A DNA stretch of 64,000 bases from Aminivibrio sp. (GCF_016756745.1 NZ_JAESIH010000025.1:124001-188000), one strand, 5' to 3'; numbered from the stretch's first letter, positions 1-7,978 are shown. Notes: generated by a model from the letters alone, not told the origin. Program-made: numbers and translations.

Positions 1-1098
1 AGCAAAGTGTCCCAGGAAATGGTGGAAACCCTGCAGTTCGCGGCCCGGAGAATCCGCGATTTCGCCGTGAAACAGAAGGAGTGCATGAAAGAACTCCGCT
101 GGGAAATTTCCCCCGGCGTTGTCCTCGGGCACAGGCTCATTCCCGTGGCTTCCTGCGGGTGCTATGTTCCCGCAGGAAGATACCCCCTTCCGTCGTCGGC
201 ACTGATGTCGGCCATTCCGGCAAAGGTGGCGGGTGTGAAACGCATAGCGGCCTGTTCACCGGCGAGCAGGGGGCAGGAGGGTATTCACCCCGCCGTTCTC
301 GTGGCCATGGATATTGCCGGCGTGGACGAAATCTACTGCATGGGGGGAGCCCAGGCCGTGGGAGCCTTCGCTTTCGGCACGGAAACTCTGGAACCGGTGG
401 ATATAATCACAGGGCCCGGAAACCGCTATGTGACGGAAGCAAAACGCCAGGTGAGCGGGTCCGTGGGAATCGATATGCTTGCCGGCCCGAGCGAGGTGGT
501 CATCATTGCCGACGGTTCGGCACCCCCCGAATGGGTGGCGGCCGACGCTCTCGCCCGGTGCGAGCATGATCCGAACTCGTGGACGGTTATCGTGACCACC
601 AGCAGGAAACTTGCGGAGAAGACCGCCGAAGAGATTCTCCGGCAGGCTGAGGGTCTTCCCACGGGAAAGGCTGCTCTCGAAGCATGGCAGAACAATGGAA
701 GGATCCTGCTGGCCGATTCCCTGGAGGAAGCCGTGAAAATCGCCGACGGTATCGCCCCGGAACACCTCCAGGTAATGACCGAAAACAGCTTGGAAACCGC
801 GGAAAAACTGACTAATTTCGGTTCACTTTTTATCGGCCCCTATGCCCCGGTTGCGTTTGGGGACTATGTTTCCGGCCCGAACCACATTTTGCCGACCGCC
901 CGGTGCGCACGGTTTTCCAATGGAGTGTACGCCGGAACCTTTATAAAGGTCAGCTCCTACCAGGAAATCACCCGCGAGGGCGCATATTCCCTGGCAGAAA
1001 AATGCGCCGCTTTCGCCGACATGGAGGGGCTTTTCGGCCATAAGCGGTCCGCGGAGCTTCGGAAAAAAGACGGCGTGAGCGACAGGAAAGAAGAATGA
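1..1098 (+). CDS. histidinol dehydrogenase-family protein (5' partial)
   Basis: NAD-dependent dehydrogenase of the HisD/HpsN fold. The reading frame is open to base 1 and the family is about 430 residues, so roughly 65 N-terminal residues lie outside the window; the in-frame GTG at base 7 is unlikely to be the real start. Visible motifs: YVPAGRYP (about residue 54), GPGNRYV (about 139), PEHLQV (about 253, the catalytic Glu-His), GDYVSGPNH (about 287, zinc Asp and catalytic His) and EGLFGH (about 347, zinc His). At the usual Q-A-E-H zinc site it reads R-C-E-H (Arg codon 556-558), so one classical ligand is missing. No his genes are near; it overlaps an ABC importer gene by 4 bases (ATGA). Role in histidine synthesis is therefore doubtful; oxidation of an imported polyol or similar alcohol is an inference. 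Confidence 0.85.
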   Translation, partial: SKVSQEMVETLQFAARRIRDFAVKQKECMKELRWEISPGVVLGHRLIPVASCGCYVPAGRYPLPSSALMSAIPAKVAGVKRIAACSPASRGQEGIHPAVLVAMDIAGVDEIYCMGGAQAVGAFAFGTETLEPVDIITGPGNRYVTEAKRQVSGSVGIDMLAGPSEVVIIADGSAPPEWVAADALARCEHDPNSWTVIVTTSRKLAEKTAEEILRQAEGLPTGKAALEAWQNNGRILLADSLEEAVKIADGIAPEHLQVMTENSLETAEKLTNFGSLFIGPYAPVAFGDYVSGPNHILPTARCARFSNGVYAGTFIKVSSYQEITREGAYSLAEKCAAFADMEGLFGHKRSAELRKKDGVSDRKEE

Positions 1099-2630
1099 TA
1101 GCACCCGCCCTTTCCCTGAACGGGATCTCAAAAATATATCCCGGAACGGTCGCCCTTGACCGGGTGTCCTTTGAGGTCTACCCCGGTGAAGTCCACGGGC
1201 TCATCGGTAAAAACGGGGCGGGGAAGTCCACCCTTGTGGGAATTCTCGCAGGTCTTATTGAACCGACGGAAGGGACTATTTCCCTGGGAGGCCGTTCATT
1301 CCGCTCTCTTTCCCGTGTCCGGGCAAAGAGGGAAGGAGTGGCCATCGTTCCCCAGGAGCCGGAACTGATCCTGGATCTTTCGGTGGCGGAAAACCTTTTT
1401 CTCGGGGAACTTCCCTCCCGAAAAGGCATTCTGGACAGGAAAACAATGCGCGCCGGAGCCGAAGAAGCCCTTTCAGCCTACGGAATCGGCATAAACGCCG
1501 ACCTCCTGGCGGGAGATCTTTCCCTGAGCGAAAGGCAGTTACTGCTCATACTGAAATCCTGCGTGGTGGAAGACGCACCCATCGTCGTCCTCGACGAGTC
1601 TTCCGCACCGCTCAGCGGCAAGGATGCCCGGATCCTCAGGAAAATCGTCGAGGATCTGCGCTCCCGGGGAAAGGCAATAGTGTACATCTCCCATCATATC
1701 GACGAGCTGCTCGACATCTGCGACAGGCTGACTGTCCTGCGGGACGGGAAAACAGTGGCAGTGAGCGAGAGGGCTTCCATGGACCACAAATCTCTTTCAG
1801 AGCTCATCATAGGAGAAGAAACGGCCTTCTCCGGGGGGCGCCATGAAGACGCCCCGCCTCCGGGGGAGGAAATTCTCAGGGTCGAAGGGCTTTCCAAGTG
1901 GGGGACGTTCGGGAATATTTCCTTTTCCCTGAGGCGGGGAGAGATCCTGGGACTTGCCGGGCTCCGGGGAAGCGGGAGGACAGAACTGCTGAAGGCTCTC
2001 GCCGGCATCGAACCCGCCGACGAAGGAGGAATTTTTCTCCGGGGTAACAGCGTTTGTTTCCGTTCTCCGGCGGAGGCTCTTGCCGAAGGAATCGCCTATC
2101 TTCCCGAGGAGAGGGAAAAGGAGGGGCTCCTCAGCTCTTTTTCCATCCGGGACAATCTCCTTCTCAACAGCCTCGGGAAAATCTGCGGCGGCAGGTTCAT
2201 CAACTGGGAAAAAAGCGAGGAGCGTGCACGGGCCGTTTTCAGGGATGTGCAGATAAAAGCTTTTTCGATCCATCAGGGAGTAGAGGAACTTTCGGGAGGC
2301 AACAGGCAGAAGGTGGTCATCGGGCGGATCATGACGAACAGCCCGGAAATTTATCTTCTGGACGAACCCACCAGGGGAGTGGACATCGGCGCGAAAAAGG
2401 CGATCCTGTCCATTGTCTCCGGAAGGATCAGAAACGGAAGCGGCGTCATCATCACCTCCCCGGGGCTGGATGATCTCATTGATATATGTGACAGGATTCT
2501 CGTCCTTTCAAAGGGCGCCGTCTTCAGGGAATATGAACGGAAGGATTTCAGCGAACACAGGTTGTTCCTCGATATGCAGGGATTCGGACAACAGGATCGG
2601 AGAGGTGGAAGAGAATGTCAGGCGGTTTGA
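1095..2630 (+). CDS. sugar-type ABC importer, ATP-binding protein (RbsA-like, two NBDs)
   Basis: Cytoplasmic ATPase subunit of a ribose/galactose-class importer, 511 residues, the usual size. It is a tandem duplication of the ATPase domain. NBD1 has Walker A GKNGAGKST (about 39-47), a weak signature LSLSERQ (about 142) and Walker B VVLDES (about 158). NBD2 has the family's altered Walker A GLRGSGRTE (about 289), a good signature LSGGNRQK (about 397) and Walker B YLLDEPTRGVD (about 418). Its ATG overlaps the stop of the dehydrogenase gene, and its 3' end overlaps the permease gene by 16 bases, so the four genes form one operon. Substrate is not readable from the ATPase. Confidence 0.92.
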   Translation: MIAPALSLNGISKIYPGTVALDRVSFEVYPGEVHGLIGKNGAGKSTLVGILAGLIEPTEGTISLGGRSFRSLSRVRAKREGVAIVPQEPELILDLSVAENLFLGELPSRKGILDRKTMRAGAEEALSAYGIGINADLLAGDLSLSERQLLLILKSCVVEDAPIVVLDESSAPLSGKDARILRKIVEDLRSRGKAIVYISHHIDELLDICDRLTVLRDGKTVAVSERASMDHKSLSELIIGEETAFSGGRHEDAPPPGEEILRVEGLSKWGTFGNISFSLRRGEILGLAGLRGSGRTELLKALAGIEPADEGGIFLRGNSVCFRSPAEALAEGIAYLPEEREKEGLLSSFSIRDNLLLNSLGKICGGRFINWEKSEERARAVFRDVQIKAFSIHQGVEELSGGNRQKVVIGRIMTNSPEIYLLDEPTRGVDIGAKKAILSIVSGRIRNGSGVIITSPGLDDLIDICDRILVLSKGAVFREYERKDFSEHRLFLDMQGFGQQDRRGGRECQAV

Positions 2631-3676
2631 AGCTCAGGCTCGCCCTACTGGACAACATTATCTGGATGATGCTTATCGCGTTTTTTTCGGTGTGCGCTCT
2701 CAGCATACCGGCCTTTGCAACCTGGACCAACCTGGTAAACATTCTGTACCATACGACCATCATGAGCATGCTCGTTCTCGCCCAGGGTTTCGTTCTCATG
2801 AGCGGGAACCTGGACTTGTCCATTGATGCCGTTCTCGCCTTCGCTCCAGGCATGGCGGTTCTGATGTCGGTGAAGTGGTTCCCCGGGATACTCGGCAGCC
2901 CCTGGACAGCAATTTTTCTTACCCTGTCCATCGGGGCCCTGCTCGGGCTTTTCAACGGTTTCTGCGTCGCCCGGCTCGGAATGAACGCCTTCATGCAGAC
3001 CCTCTCCGTCTCCATCATCCTCAGGGGGCTTGTCCTGTTCTTCATTCCCCTGTCTATTTTTCCCCTCGATCCGGTGTATTCCTTCATCGGGAAGGCAAGG
3101 ATAGCCCAGCTCGGCAATATCCCGGCGGCGATACCGGTGACGTTTCTCATTTTTTTCATCTTCCACGGGCTGATCAACTACACGGTCTTCGGAAGAAATT
3201 ATCTCGCCACCGGCGGAAACGCACGGGCAAGCTTCGTCGCCGGCATCAACACGAACCGGATGATCATCCTGGGCTTCATGGTCGCCGGAATTCTGTCGGC
3301 CATAGCAGGAATGCTCACGGCGGGAAGGCAGGATTCCGTATCAAACACCATGGGAAACGGAATGACCCTCCTCGCTTTCGCCGGAGCCCTCCTTGGCGGT
3401 ACATCCATGTCCGGGGGGAAAGGGTCTGCCTTCGGCATGCTCGGAGGGGCTATTTTACTTGGCATGTTTTCCAACGCCCTGAATCTTCTCGGCGTGAAGG
3501 TGACCCTGATCCACGCCGCCCAGGGAACGCTCATCTTTCTTGCGATCCTTGTTGACCGGTTCAGGGTTTCGCTCCGGAGCTCCATGCTGCGGAAAGAACA
3601 GATACGAACGCTCGACAGGGAAGACGACCGTGGAGCGGATCACACAGTCGTGAAACAAAGGGAGGAATCAGTATGA
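2615..3676 (+). CDS. sugar-type ABC importer, permease (RbsC-like)
   Basis: Integral membrane permease of the BPD_transp_2 (RbsC/XylH) family, 353 residues. Many hydrophobic segments begin near residue 14 and continue to about 325, consistent with 8-10 membrane spans. The family stretch GGNARASFVAGIN (about 202) matches the GGN..AA..SGI coupling region, and a glycine-rich LLGGTSMSGGKGS (about 260) near the C-terminus is typical. The start lies inside the end of the ATPase gene and the stop overlaps the binding-protein gene by 4 bases (ATGA), so translation is probably coupled. Substrate unknown. Confidence 0.92.
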   Translation: MSGGLKLRLALLDNIIWMMLIAFFSVCALSIPAFATWTNLVNILYHTTIMSMLVLAQGFVLMSGNLDLSIDAVLAFAPGMAVLMSVKWFPGILGSPWTAIFLTLSIGALLGLFNGFCVARLGMNAFMQTLSVSIILRGLVLFFIPLSIFPLDPVYSFIGKARIAQLGNIPAAIPVTFLIFFIFHGLINYTVFGRNYLATGGNARASFVAGINTNRMIILGFMVAGILSAIAGMLTAGRQDSVSNTMGNGMTLLAFAGALLGGTSMSGGKGSAFGMLGGAILLGMFSNALNLLGVKVTLIHAAQGTLIFLAILVDRFRVSLRSSMLRKEQIRTLDREDDRGADHTVVKQREESV

Positions 3677-4728
3677 AGAAGTTCCTGAACACGGTCATGA
3701 CGGCGGCATTGGTTCTCGCATTTCTGTCCGCGGCGGGCGCAACAGAGAAGAAACTCACAGTGGGACTCGTGGTAAAGGAGCCGACAGCCCCCTACATCCA
3801 GGCATTCATGAAGGCTGCTGAGGAAAAGGCGGGGGAACTCGGCGTGGATCTCCTTATCCGTGACGGCGAGGGAGATTCCATGAAAATAATGGATATTATC
3901 GACACGTACATGGTCCAGGGAATTGATGCCTTTATCCTGGGAGGTGCGGTGGATCTCCGTGCTCTCGTTCCGGGAATCCGCAGGCTCAACGAAGCAAAGA
4001 TTCCTGTGGCGGCCCTGGATACATCTCCGGAAGGAGGGGTTGTGGATTTTTTCCTGTCCTTCGACCTGGCACAGTCGAGCGCAAAAGCGGCCGAACTATT
4101 CGTCGAGGGGATAAAAAAACGGAACGGCGGCACGGTTCCCGCGGGCGTCGTACTCGAAGTTCTCGGGGATAAAGCGGATATGTTCAGCCACGCCTGCACC
4201 GAAGGCTTCAACTCCGTTCTCTCCAGGTATCCCCAGCTCGAAATCGTCCAGGGTGAGGGCAAATGGAACAACACGGATTCCCATGCGGTCGTCTCGGATC
4301 TTCTGACCCGGTTCGAAAACAAGGTTCTCGGGATTTACGTCCAGACTCCGGACATCATGGGACCGGGAGTTGTCGCGGCCATCGAGGCGGCCGGACTGAA
4401 TGCGGCGGATTTCGGTATTACGGGAATCTGCATAGGACCTGAGGGAATCGACCTTATCAAAAAGGGGAAAATGCTCGGGGCTGTCGCTCAGCCGGCATAT
4501 GACGCCGCCGCCCTTGCGGTTCAGTACCTTGTTGACAAGCTGAGGGGAAATCCTGTACCGAAAATCGGAGATACCGTAGTCGTCGAAGGAGCCTTATGGT
4601 CTCCCGCAAGGGTCATACGCAACCCCTGGGCGGACGGCGGAGCTTTCGTAGTGCTCCAGGGACCGCTCGTTCCCCAGGAGGTCAGTCCCGATGACCCGAG
4701 ACTCTGGGAGAATATGCTGACAAAGTAG
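3673..4728 (+). CDS. ABC importer, periplasmic substrate-binding protein (ribose-type)
   Basis: Periplasmic binding protein of the Peripla_BP_4 / RbsB type, 351 residues, with a signal peptide (Lys-Lys, hydrophobic core to about residue 20, likely cleavage after AGA near 23). The first domain begins LTVGLVVKEPTAPYIQAF, a typical sugar-binding opening, and a hinge region LDTSPEGGVVDFF lies near 115. A late stretch LGAVAQPAYDAAALAVQYL (about 272) resembles the C-terminal domain of D-ribose-type receptors. Last gene of the importer operon; it follows the permease with an ATGA overlap. The ligand cannot be named; the adjacent HisD-like enzyme suggests an alcohol or polyol (inference). Confidence 0.9.
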   Translation: MKKFLNTVMTAALVLAFLSAAGATEKKLTVGLVVKEPTAPYIQAFMKAAEEKAGELGVDLLIRDGEGDSMKIMDIIDTYMVQGIDAFILGGAVDLRALVPGIRRLNEAKIPVAALDTSPEGGVVDFFLSFDLAQSSAKAAELFVEGIKKRNGGTVPAGVVLEVLGDKADMFSHACTEGFNSVLSRYPQLEIVQGEGKWNNTDSHAVVSDLLTRFENKVLGIYVQTPDIMGPGVVAAIEAAGLNAADFGITGICIGPEGIDLIKKGKMLGAVAQPAYDAAALAVQYLVDKLRGNPVPKIGDTVVVEGALWSPARVIRNPWADGGAFVVLQGPLVPQEVSPDDPRLWENMLTK

Positions 4729-4744
4729 CATGATGGAGTATAAT
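4717..4744 (+). promoter_or_regulatory. sigma70-type promoter for the pheC-like gene
   Basis: CTGACA (4717-4722), 16-bp spacer, TATAAT (4739-4744). It overlaps the end of the binding-protein gene and would start transcription near 4751, just upstream of the Shine-Dalgarno GGAGGT at 4760-4765. This argues for the ATG at 4772 rather than the upstream in-frame ATG at 4730, which lies within the promoter. Confidence 0.6.
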
Positions 4745-4771
4745 AGGACAAATTTTTCTGGAGGTGCATTC

Positions 4772-5569
4772 ATGATATCCCGTAAAAGAGTGTCGAGGGC
4801 AGTTGTTCTGATTTCCGTTCTTCTTGTTGTGGCAGCAGTGTCGGGAATGGCGTCGGCAGGGCCAAGGCTGGACAGGATCATGGAGACGAAGGTGCTCAGG
4901 GTGGGAACCCCAGGCGATTACCGTCCGTTTTCCATGCTGGACAAGGCATCGGGAAAATACGAAGGTCACGATGTGGAACTTGCGGAGCTTCTTGCCTCGG
5001 AGCTCGGAGTCACGGTGGAGTTTGTCCCCACAACGTGGCCGAAACTCATGGATGAGTATCTTGCCGGATCTTTTGATATCGCCGTGGGAGGAATCACCAG
5101 GAGCCTGGCCCGGATGCTGAAAGGGGATTTTCTGCCGCCCTACGCCCCCAACGGGAAAGTCGCCCTTATCAGAAAGGCGGACAGGGAAAAGTTTTCCTCC
5201 TTGGAAGCGATGGATGTACCGGAAACGACGGTTATTGTGAATCCCGGCGGAACAAACGAAAAGTTTGTCCGGGCCAATTTCAAAAACGCCAAAGTCGTGG
5301 TTCACCAGAGCAATGCTGAAATACCCGCCATGATTGCGGAAGGCAAGGGCGACGTCATGATCACCGAAGTCTACGAGGCTGTGGTGTATTCACGGAAGGA
5401 CGAGAGACTCTACGGCGCATTCACGGACAAACCCCTGACGAAAATAAGTTTTATGGGGTTCTTTATCCAGAAAGATGACCCTGACTTCCTGCGGGTAATG
5501 CACTATCTTTGGAACGATGCAAAGCTTCGGGGAGACCTCGACAGGCTCTTCGACAAGTGGCTCAGATAG
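4772..5569 (+). CDS. secreted cyclohexadienyl (arogenate/prephenate) dehydratase-like protein
   Basis: 265-residue protein of the solute-binding family 3 fold, with a signal peptide (hydrophobic core about 9-25, Ala-rich end near 28). Beyond the fold it closely resembles Pseudomonas periplasmic cyclohexadienyl dehydratase PheC: LDRIMETKVLRVGTPGDY after the signal, PTTWPKLM (the Trp matching the active-site Trp of PheC), NPGGTNEKF (about 153) and a Glu in TEVYEA aligned with the PheC catalytic general acid. PheC converts prephenate to phenylpyruvate or arogenate to phenylalanine. ATG 4772 is chosen for its GGAGGT Shine-Dalgarno. An amino-acid-binding receptor is the alternative, but no permease or ATPase of that class follows it. 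Confidence 0.72.
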   Translation: MISRKRVSRAVVLISVLLVVAAVSGMASAGPRLDRIMETKVLRVGTPGDYRPFSMLDKASGKYEGHDVELAELLASELGVTVEFVPTTWPKLMDEYLAGSFDIAVGGITRSLARMLKGDFLPPYAPNGKVALIRKADREKFSSLEAMDVPETTVIVNPGGTNEKFVRANFKNAKVVVHQSNAEIPAMIAEGKGDVMITEVYEAVVYSRKDERLYGAFTDKPLTKISFMGFFIQKDDPDFLRVMHYLWNDAKLRGDLDRLFDKWLR

Positions 5570-5570
5570 C

Positions 5571-5740
5571 CCTAAATCCGCTAATTTTTCAGGCAGAGGG
5601 AGTGTCGCCGGGCATAAGGTGAATTTGTCCTCCCCAGGGGCGAAGAGATTATCCCCTGGGGGAGGGCGCCTGAGGTGAGAGAAACCGCGGTTTCACAAGC
5701 AGGCCACCGGTGGCGCTCCCCGCTGAGGTGCGGATTCAGG
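5571..5740. repeat. dispersed palindromic repeat, copy A
   Basis: About 170-bp imperfect palindrome in the gap between the pheC-like gene and the SRP RNA gene. The left end (CCTAAATCCGC, then CAGGCAGAGGGAGTGTCG) is roughly complementary to the right end (GGCGCTCCCCGCTGAGG, GTGCGGATTCAGG). Inside are a hairpin with CCTCCCCAGGGG / CCCCTGGGGGAGG arms (about 5629-5664) and a small GAAACCGCGGTTTC palindrome (5681-5694). Copies B, C and D lie at 11690, 40656 and 42876. No convincing protein is encoded; the minus-strand open frame across it has no start signal. Confidence 0.8.
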
Positions 5741-5772
5741 ATAGCTTCGGGCTGGCGGAAAGAAATACTCCA

Positions 5773-5781
5773 TGCTATAAT
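5773..5781 (+). promoter_or_regulatory. extended -10 promoter of the SRP RNA gene
   Basis: TGCTATAAT (5773-5781) is an extended -10 element (TG, one base, TATAAT) about 8 bp before the expected start of the SRP RNA. The -35 region (about 5753, TGGCGG) is poor, as is common for extended -10 promoters. It lies just beyond repeat copy A. Confidence 0.55.
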
Positions 5782-5798
5782 TTCCGGGTTCAACACCC

Positions 5799-5931
5799 CC
5801 GCAGCCGTCTGCGGGGAATCCAGTCCCGTGCGGCGGAGATCTCCGAACCCTGTCAGGCCCGGAAGGGAGCAGCAGTAAGGAAAATTCTCCGGGTGCCACG
5901 GGGAAGCTGGGTTTCCCGCAGACGGCTGCGG
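5799..5931 (+). ncRNA. ffs: signal recognition particle RNA (4.5S type)
   Basis: The core GTCAGGCCCGGAAGGGAGCA (5852-5871), with the GGAA tetraloop and the conserved asymmetric loop bases that bind Ffh, identifies bacterial SRP RNA. A perfect 17-bp terminal stem closes the molecule: CCGCAGCCGTCTGCGGG (5799-5815) against CCCGCAGACGGCTGCGG (5915-5931). The RNA is about 133 nt, slightly longer than the 114-nt E. coli 4.5S RNA; I see no room for a Bacillus-like Alu domain. The true 5' end may be up to 10 nt upstream. The convergent csoR-family gene stops one base after the RNA's last paired base. Confidence 0.9.
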
Positions 5932-6255
5932 TTATTCGTCCCCTTCAGAGGGAATCGTTCTGACAGGAGAAATTTCGACAAGAGCCTCGATGAGCTTCTC
6001 CAGATTGTCAAAATCCGGAGAGTGTGCCTCATGAACGCATTTCTGAAGGTAATTCTTCAGAATTTCTATACAGGCTCTCTGCATGGCCTTCCTGGCCGCG
6101 GAGAGCTGCAAAAGTACATCGTAGCAGGGTTTTTCCTCGATGATCATCCGCTGGATTCCCCGAAGCTGGCCCTCTACACGGCGAAGTCTGTTCAGCATGG
6201 CCTTTTTGTCCTGAGGCAGGTTTTCCAGCCGCTCGATGAGTGATTCTTTTGCCAT
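5932..6255 (-). CDS. CsoR/FrmR/CstR-family transcriptional repressor
   Basis: 107-residue all-helical DNA-binding repressor of the DUF156 family. The hallmark helix KKAMLNRLRRVEGQLRGIQ (about 17-35) is intact. Sensor positions differ from copper-type CsoR: Cys44 (KPCYDV) and Cys73 (LQKCV) are present, but the copper-ligand His, four residues before the second Cys, is Tyr69. This leaves two thiols, as in the persulfide sensor CstR, plus an extra Cys62. Start at 6255 (MAKESL) is preferred: the longer frame to 6372 runs through the promoter and the divergent rpsB promoter. Ligand (persulfide, aldehyde or metal) cannot be decided. Confidence 0.85.
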   Translation of the reverse strand: MAKESLIERLENLPQDKKAMLNRLRRVEGQLRGIQRMIIEEKPCYDVLLQLSAARKAMQRACIEILKNYLQKCVHEAHSPDFDNLEKLIEALVEISPVRTIPSEGDE

Positions 6256-6292
6256 TTCCACATGCCCCCAGTCGTTTGTTTGTCCTGTTGAA

Positions 6293-6332
6293 ATACGGGG
6301 TATATCGTACTTCTTCCGCAGTTGCCGGTCAA
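6293..6332 (-). promoter_or_regulatory. csoR-family gene promoter with a G-tract inverted repeat
   Basis: On the minus strand TTGACC (6332-6327), 17-bp spacer, TACGAT (6309-6304). Just downstream of the -10 lies ATAC-GGG-GTAT (6293-6303), a short inverted repeat around a G tract, the style of operator used by the CsoR/CstR family. This suggests autorepression. The -35 sequence overlaps the -35 of the divergent rpsB promoter. Confidence 0.5.
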
Positions 6333-6351
6333 CTGCGGGTTGTGGTATACT
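6322..6351 (+). promoter_or_regulatory. rpsB-tsf promoter
   Basis: TTGCCG (6322-6327), 18-bp spacer, TATACT (6346-6351) preceded by TG at 6343-6344, giving an extended -10. Transcription would start near 6358, leaving a leader of about 110 nt before rpsB. Confidence 0.6.
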
Positions 6352-6470
6352 CTTCCGGTCCTCATTACACACACAAACTGATGGGGCTGGGGGTTGCTGT
6401 GCCTGAAAAGCATGGTCCCGGTTCCGGATGACGTTTGTGGAGGGAAAAACATTTTTCAGGAGGGGTTATT

Positions 6471-7277
6471 GTGGCAGTAGTCAGCATGAAACAGCTTTTG
6501 GAGTGCGGCGTTCATTTCGGTCATCAGACCCGCAGGTGGAACCCGAAGATGAAGCCCTTCATCTTCACGGAGCGGAACGGAGTGTATATCATTGACCTCC
6601 AGAAGACGGTCAGGGGCCTGGAGAAAGCCTATGACTACATCAGGGAAGTCGCCAAGAACAACGGTTCCGTTCTTTTCGTCGGGACCAAGCGGCAGGCCCA
6701 GGACACCATAAGGGAAGAGGCCGAGAGAAGCGGCCAGTTCTACATTAACCAGCGCTGGCTCGGAGGACTGATGACAAACTTTCCGACGATCCGGAAACGG
6801 GTTGCCCGCATGGTGGAGCTTCGCAAAATGGAGGACGAGGGGAACTGGGCAAACCTTCCCAAGAAGGAAGTTGCCCTTCTGAGGAAAGAACTCGGCAAGC
6901 TCGAAAAGTACCTCAAGGGAATAACCAACATGAAGGCTATTCCCGACGCAATCTTCCTTATCGATCCCCGCAGGGAGGAAAACGCCGTCCTCGAAGCCAG
7001 GAAACTCGGAATTCCCGTCATTGCCATTGTGGACACAAACTGTGATCCCGAAGTCATTGACTTCCCCATCCCCGGAAACGACGATGCCATCAGGGCCATC
7101 AAGCTCATAACCGGTCTTATGGCCGACGCTTTCATCGAGGGACGGCAGGGCGAGGATGCCGGCGTAAAGATGATCTCCTCCGAAGAAGGGGAGGCAGTCG
7201 AAGTCTCCTCAGACAACATAATTGAGGTCAAGGAACGTCTTCACGAAGTGTATGACGATTCCGAGGAAGAAGCTTAA
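6471..7277 (+). CDS. rpsB: 30S ribosomal protein S2
   Basis: Small-subunit ribosomal protein S2, 268 residues, needed for S1 docking and initiation. Near the N-terminus is the diagnostic [19 protein letters not shown]; further on come [17 protein letters not shown] (about 94-103) and [15 protein letters not shown] with a DTNCDPE stretch. The GTG at 6471 ([10 protein letters not shown]) is chosen because AGGAGGGG lies at 6458-6465; the longer in-frame start at 6435 has no ribosome site. The C-terminal tail is acidic. First gene of rpsB-tsf, the near-universal pair. Confidence 0.97.
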   Translation: MAVVSMKQLLECGVHFGHQTRRWNPKMKPFIFTERNGVYIIDLQKTVRGLEKAYDYIREVAKNNGSVLFVGTKRQAQDTIREEAERSGQFYINQRWLGGLMTNFPTIRKRVARMVELRKMEDEGNWANLPKKEVALLRKELGKLEKYLKGITNMKAIPDAIFLIDPRREENAVLEARKLGIPVIAIVDTNCDPEVIDFPIPGNDDAIRAIKLITGLMADAFIEGRQGEDAGVKMISSEEGEAVEVSSDNIIEVKERLHEVYDDSEEEA

Positions 7278-7299
7278 GCTATAAAGGGAGGCAGTGAAT

Positions 7300-7893
7300 A
7301 TGGGAATTAGCGCCGGAGCTGTCAAGGAACTCCGCGATAGAACAGGTGCCGGAATGATGGACTGTAAGCATGCCCTTGCGGAAAGCAACGGCGATGTGGA
7401 AAAGGCCATTGATTACTTGCGTGAAAAAGGCCTCGCAAAGGCTGCAAAGAAGGCCGGCAGAACCGCGTCTGAGGGAAGGGTGTTTTCCTATATCCATACC
7501 AACGGGAAACTCGGTGCCTTTCTTGAACTGAACTGTGAGACCGACTTCGTCGCCAAGACGGACGAATTCCAGGATCTGGGCCATGAGCTGTGCATGCAGA
7601 TCGCTGCCGCCGCTCCCCAGTTCCTCTCTCCTGAAGAAGTGTCCGCGGACGTGCTGGAGCGTGAGCGCGAAATTTACAGGCAGCAGGCCCTTGAAGAAGG
7701 CAAGCCCGCCAATATCGTCGACAAGATTGCAGACGGAAAGATCAACAAGTTCTACGAGATCAACTGCCTTTTGGAGCAGGCCTGGATCCGTGACGGCGAC
7801 AAGAAGATAAAGGATGTCGTCATGGAAGCCATCGCCAAACTCGGCGAAAATATCGTCGTAAGACGTTTCGCCCGCTTCTCCATAGGCGAATAG
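7300..7893 (+). CDS. tsf: translation elongation factor Ts
   Basis: Guanine-nucleotide exchange factor for EF-Tu, 197 residues. This is the short form (as in Thermus and cyanobacteria) rather than the 280-residue E. coli form. The N-terminal UBA-like domain carries VKELRDRTGAGMMDCKHAL, the TDFV motif (ELNCETDFVAKTDEF, about 78) contacts EF-Tu, and the C-terminal half ends in GENIVVRRFARF. ATG 7300 is preferred over GTG 7294 because the Shine-Dalgarno GGGAGG (7286-7291) would be too close to the GTG. A strong terminator follows. Confidence 0.97.
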   Translation: MGISAGAVKELRDRTGAGMMDCKHALAESNGDVEKAIDYLREKGLAKAAKKAGRTASEGRVFSYIHTNGKLGAFLELNCETDFVAKTDEFQDLGHELCMQIAAAAPQFLSPEEVSADVLEREREIYRQQALEEGKPANIVDKIADGKINKFYEINCLLEQAWIRDGDKKIKDVVMEAIAKLGENIVVRRFARFSIGE

Positions 7894-7905
7894 GCAGAGC
7901 GGCGA

Positions 7906-7936
7906 AAGGCGGGGCGAAATGCCTCGCCTTTTTTCT
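7906..7936 (+). terminator. intrinsic terminator between tsf and pyrH
   Basis: AAGGCGGGGC (7906-7915), loop GAAAT, GCCTCGCCTT (7921-7930) forms a 10-bp stem with one G-U pair, followed by a run of T (7929-7934). It splits the rpsB-tsf and pyrH-frr segments, which are usually co-transcribed. Confidence 0.8.
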
Positions 7937-7978
7937 ATCTTCCGAGTTTATCACACCGGAGAAAGGGAAGGGATAGAT

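Noticed and set aside
5581-5796. Minus-strand open frames in the repeat copies (also 11708-11941 and 42819-43004) sharing a Leu-Asn-Pro-His string
   Set aside because: The shared peptide is only translation of the repeat's right end; frames have no start signals and differ elsewhere.
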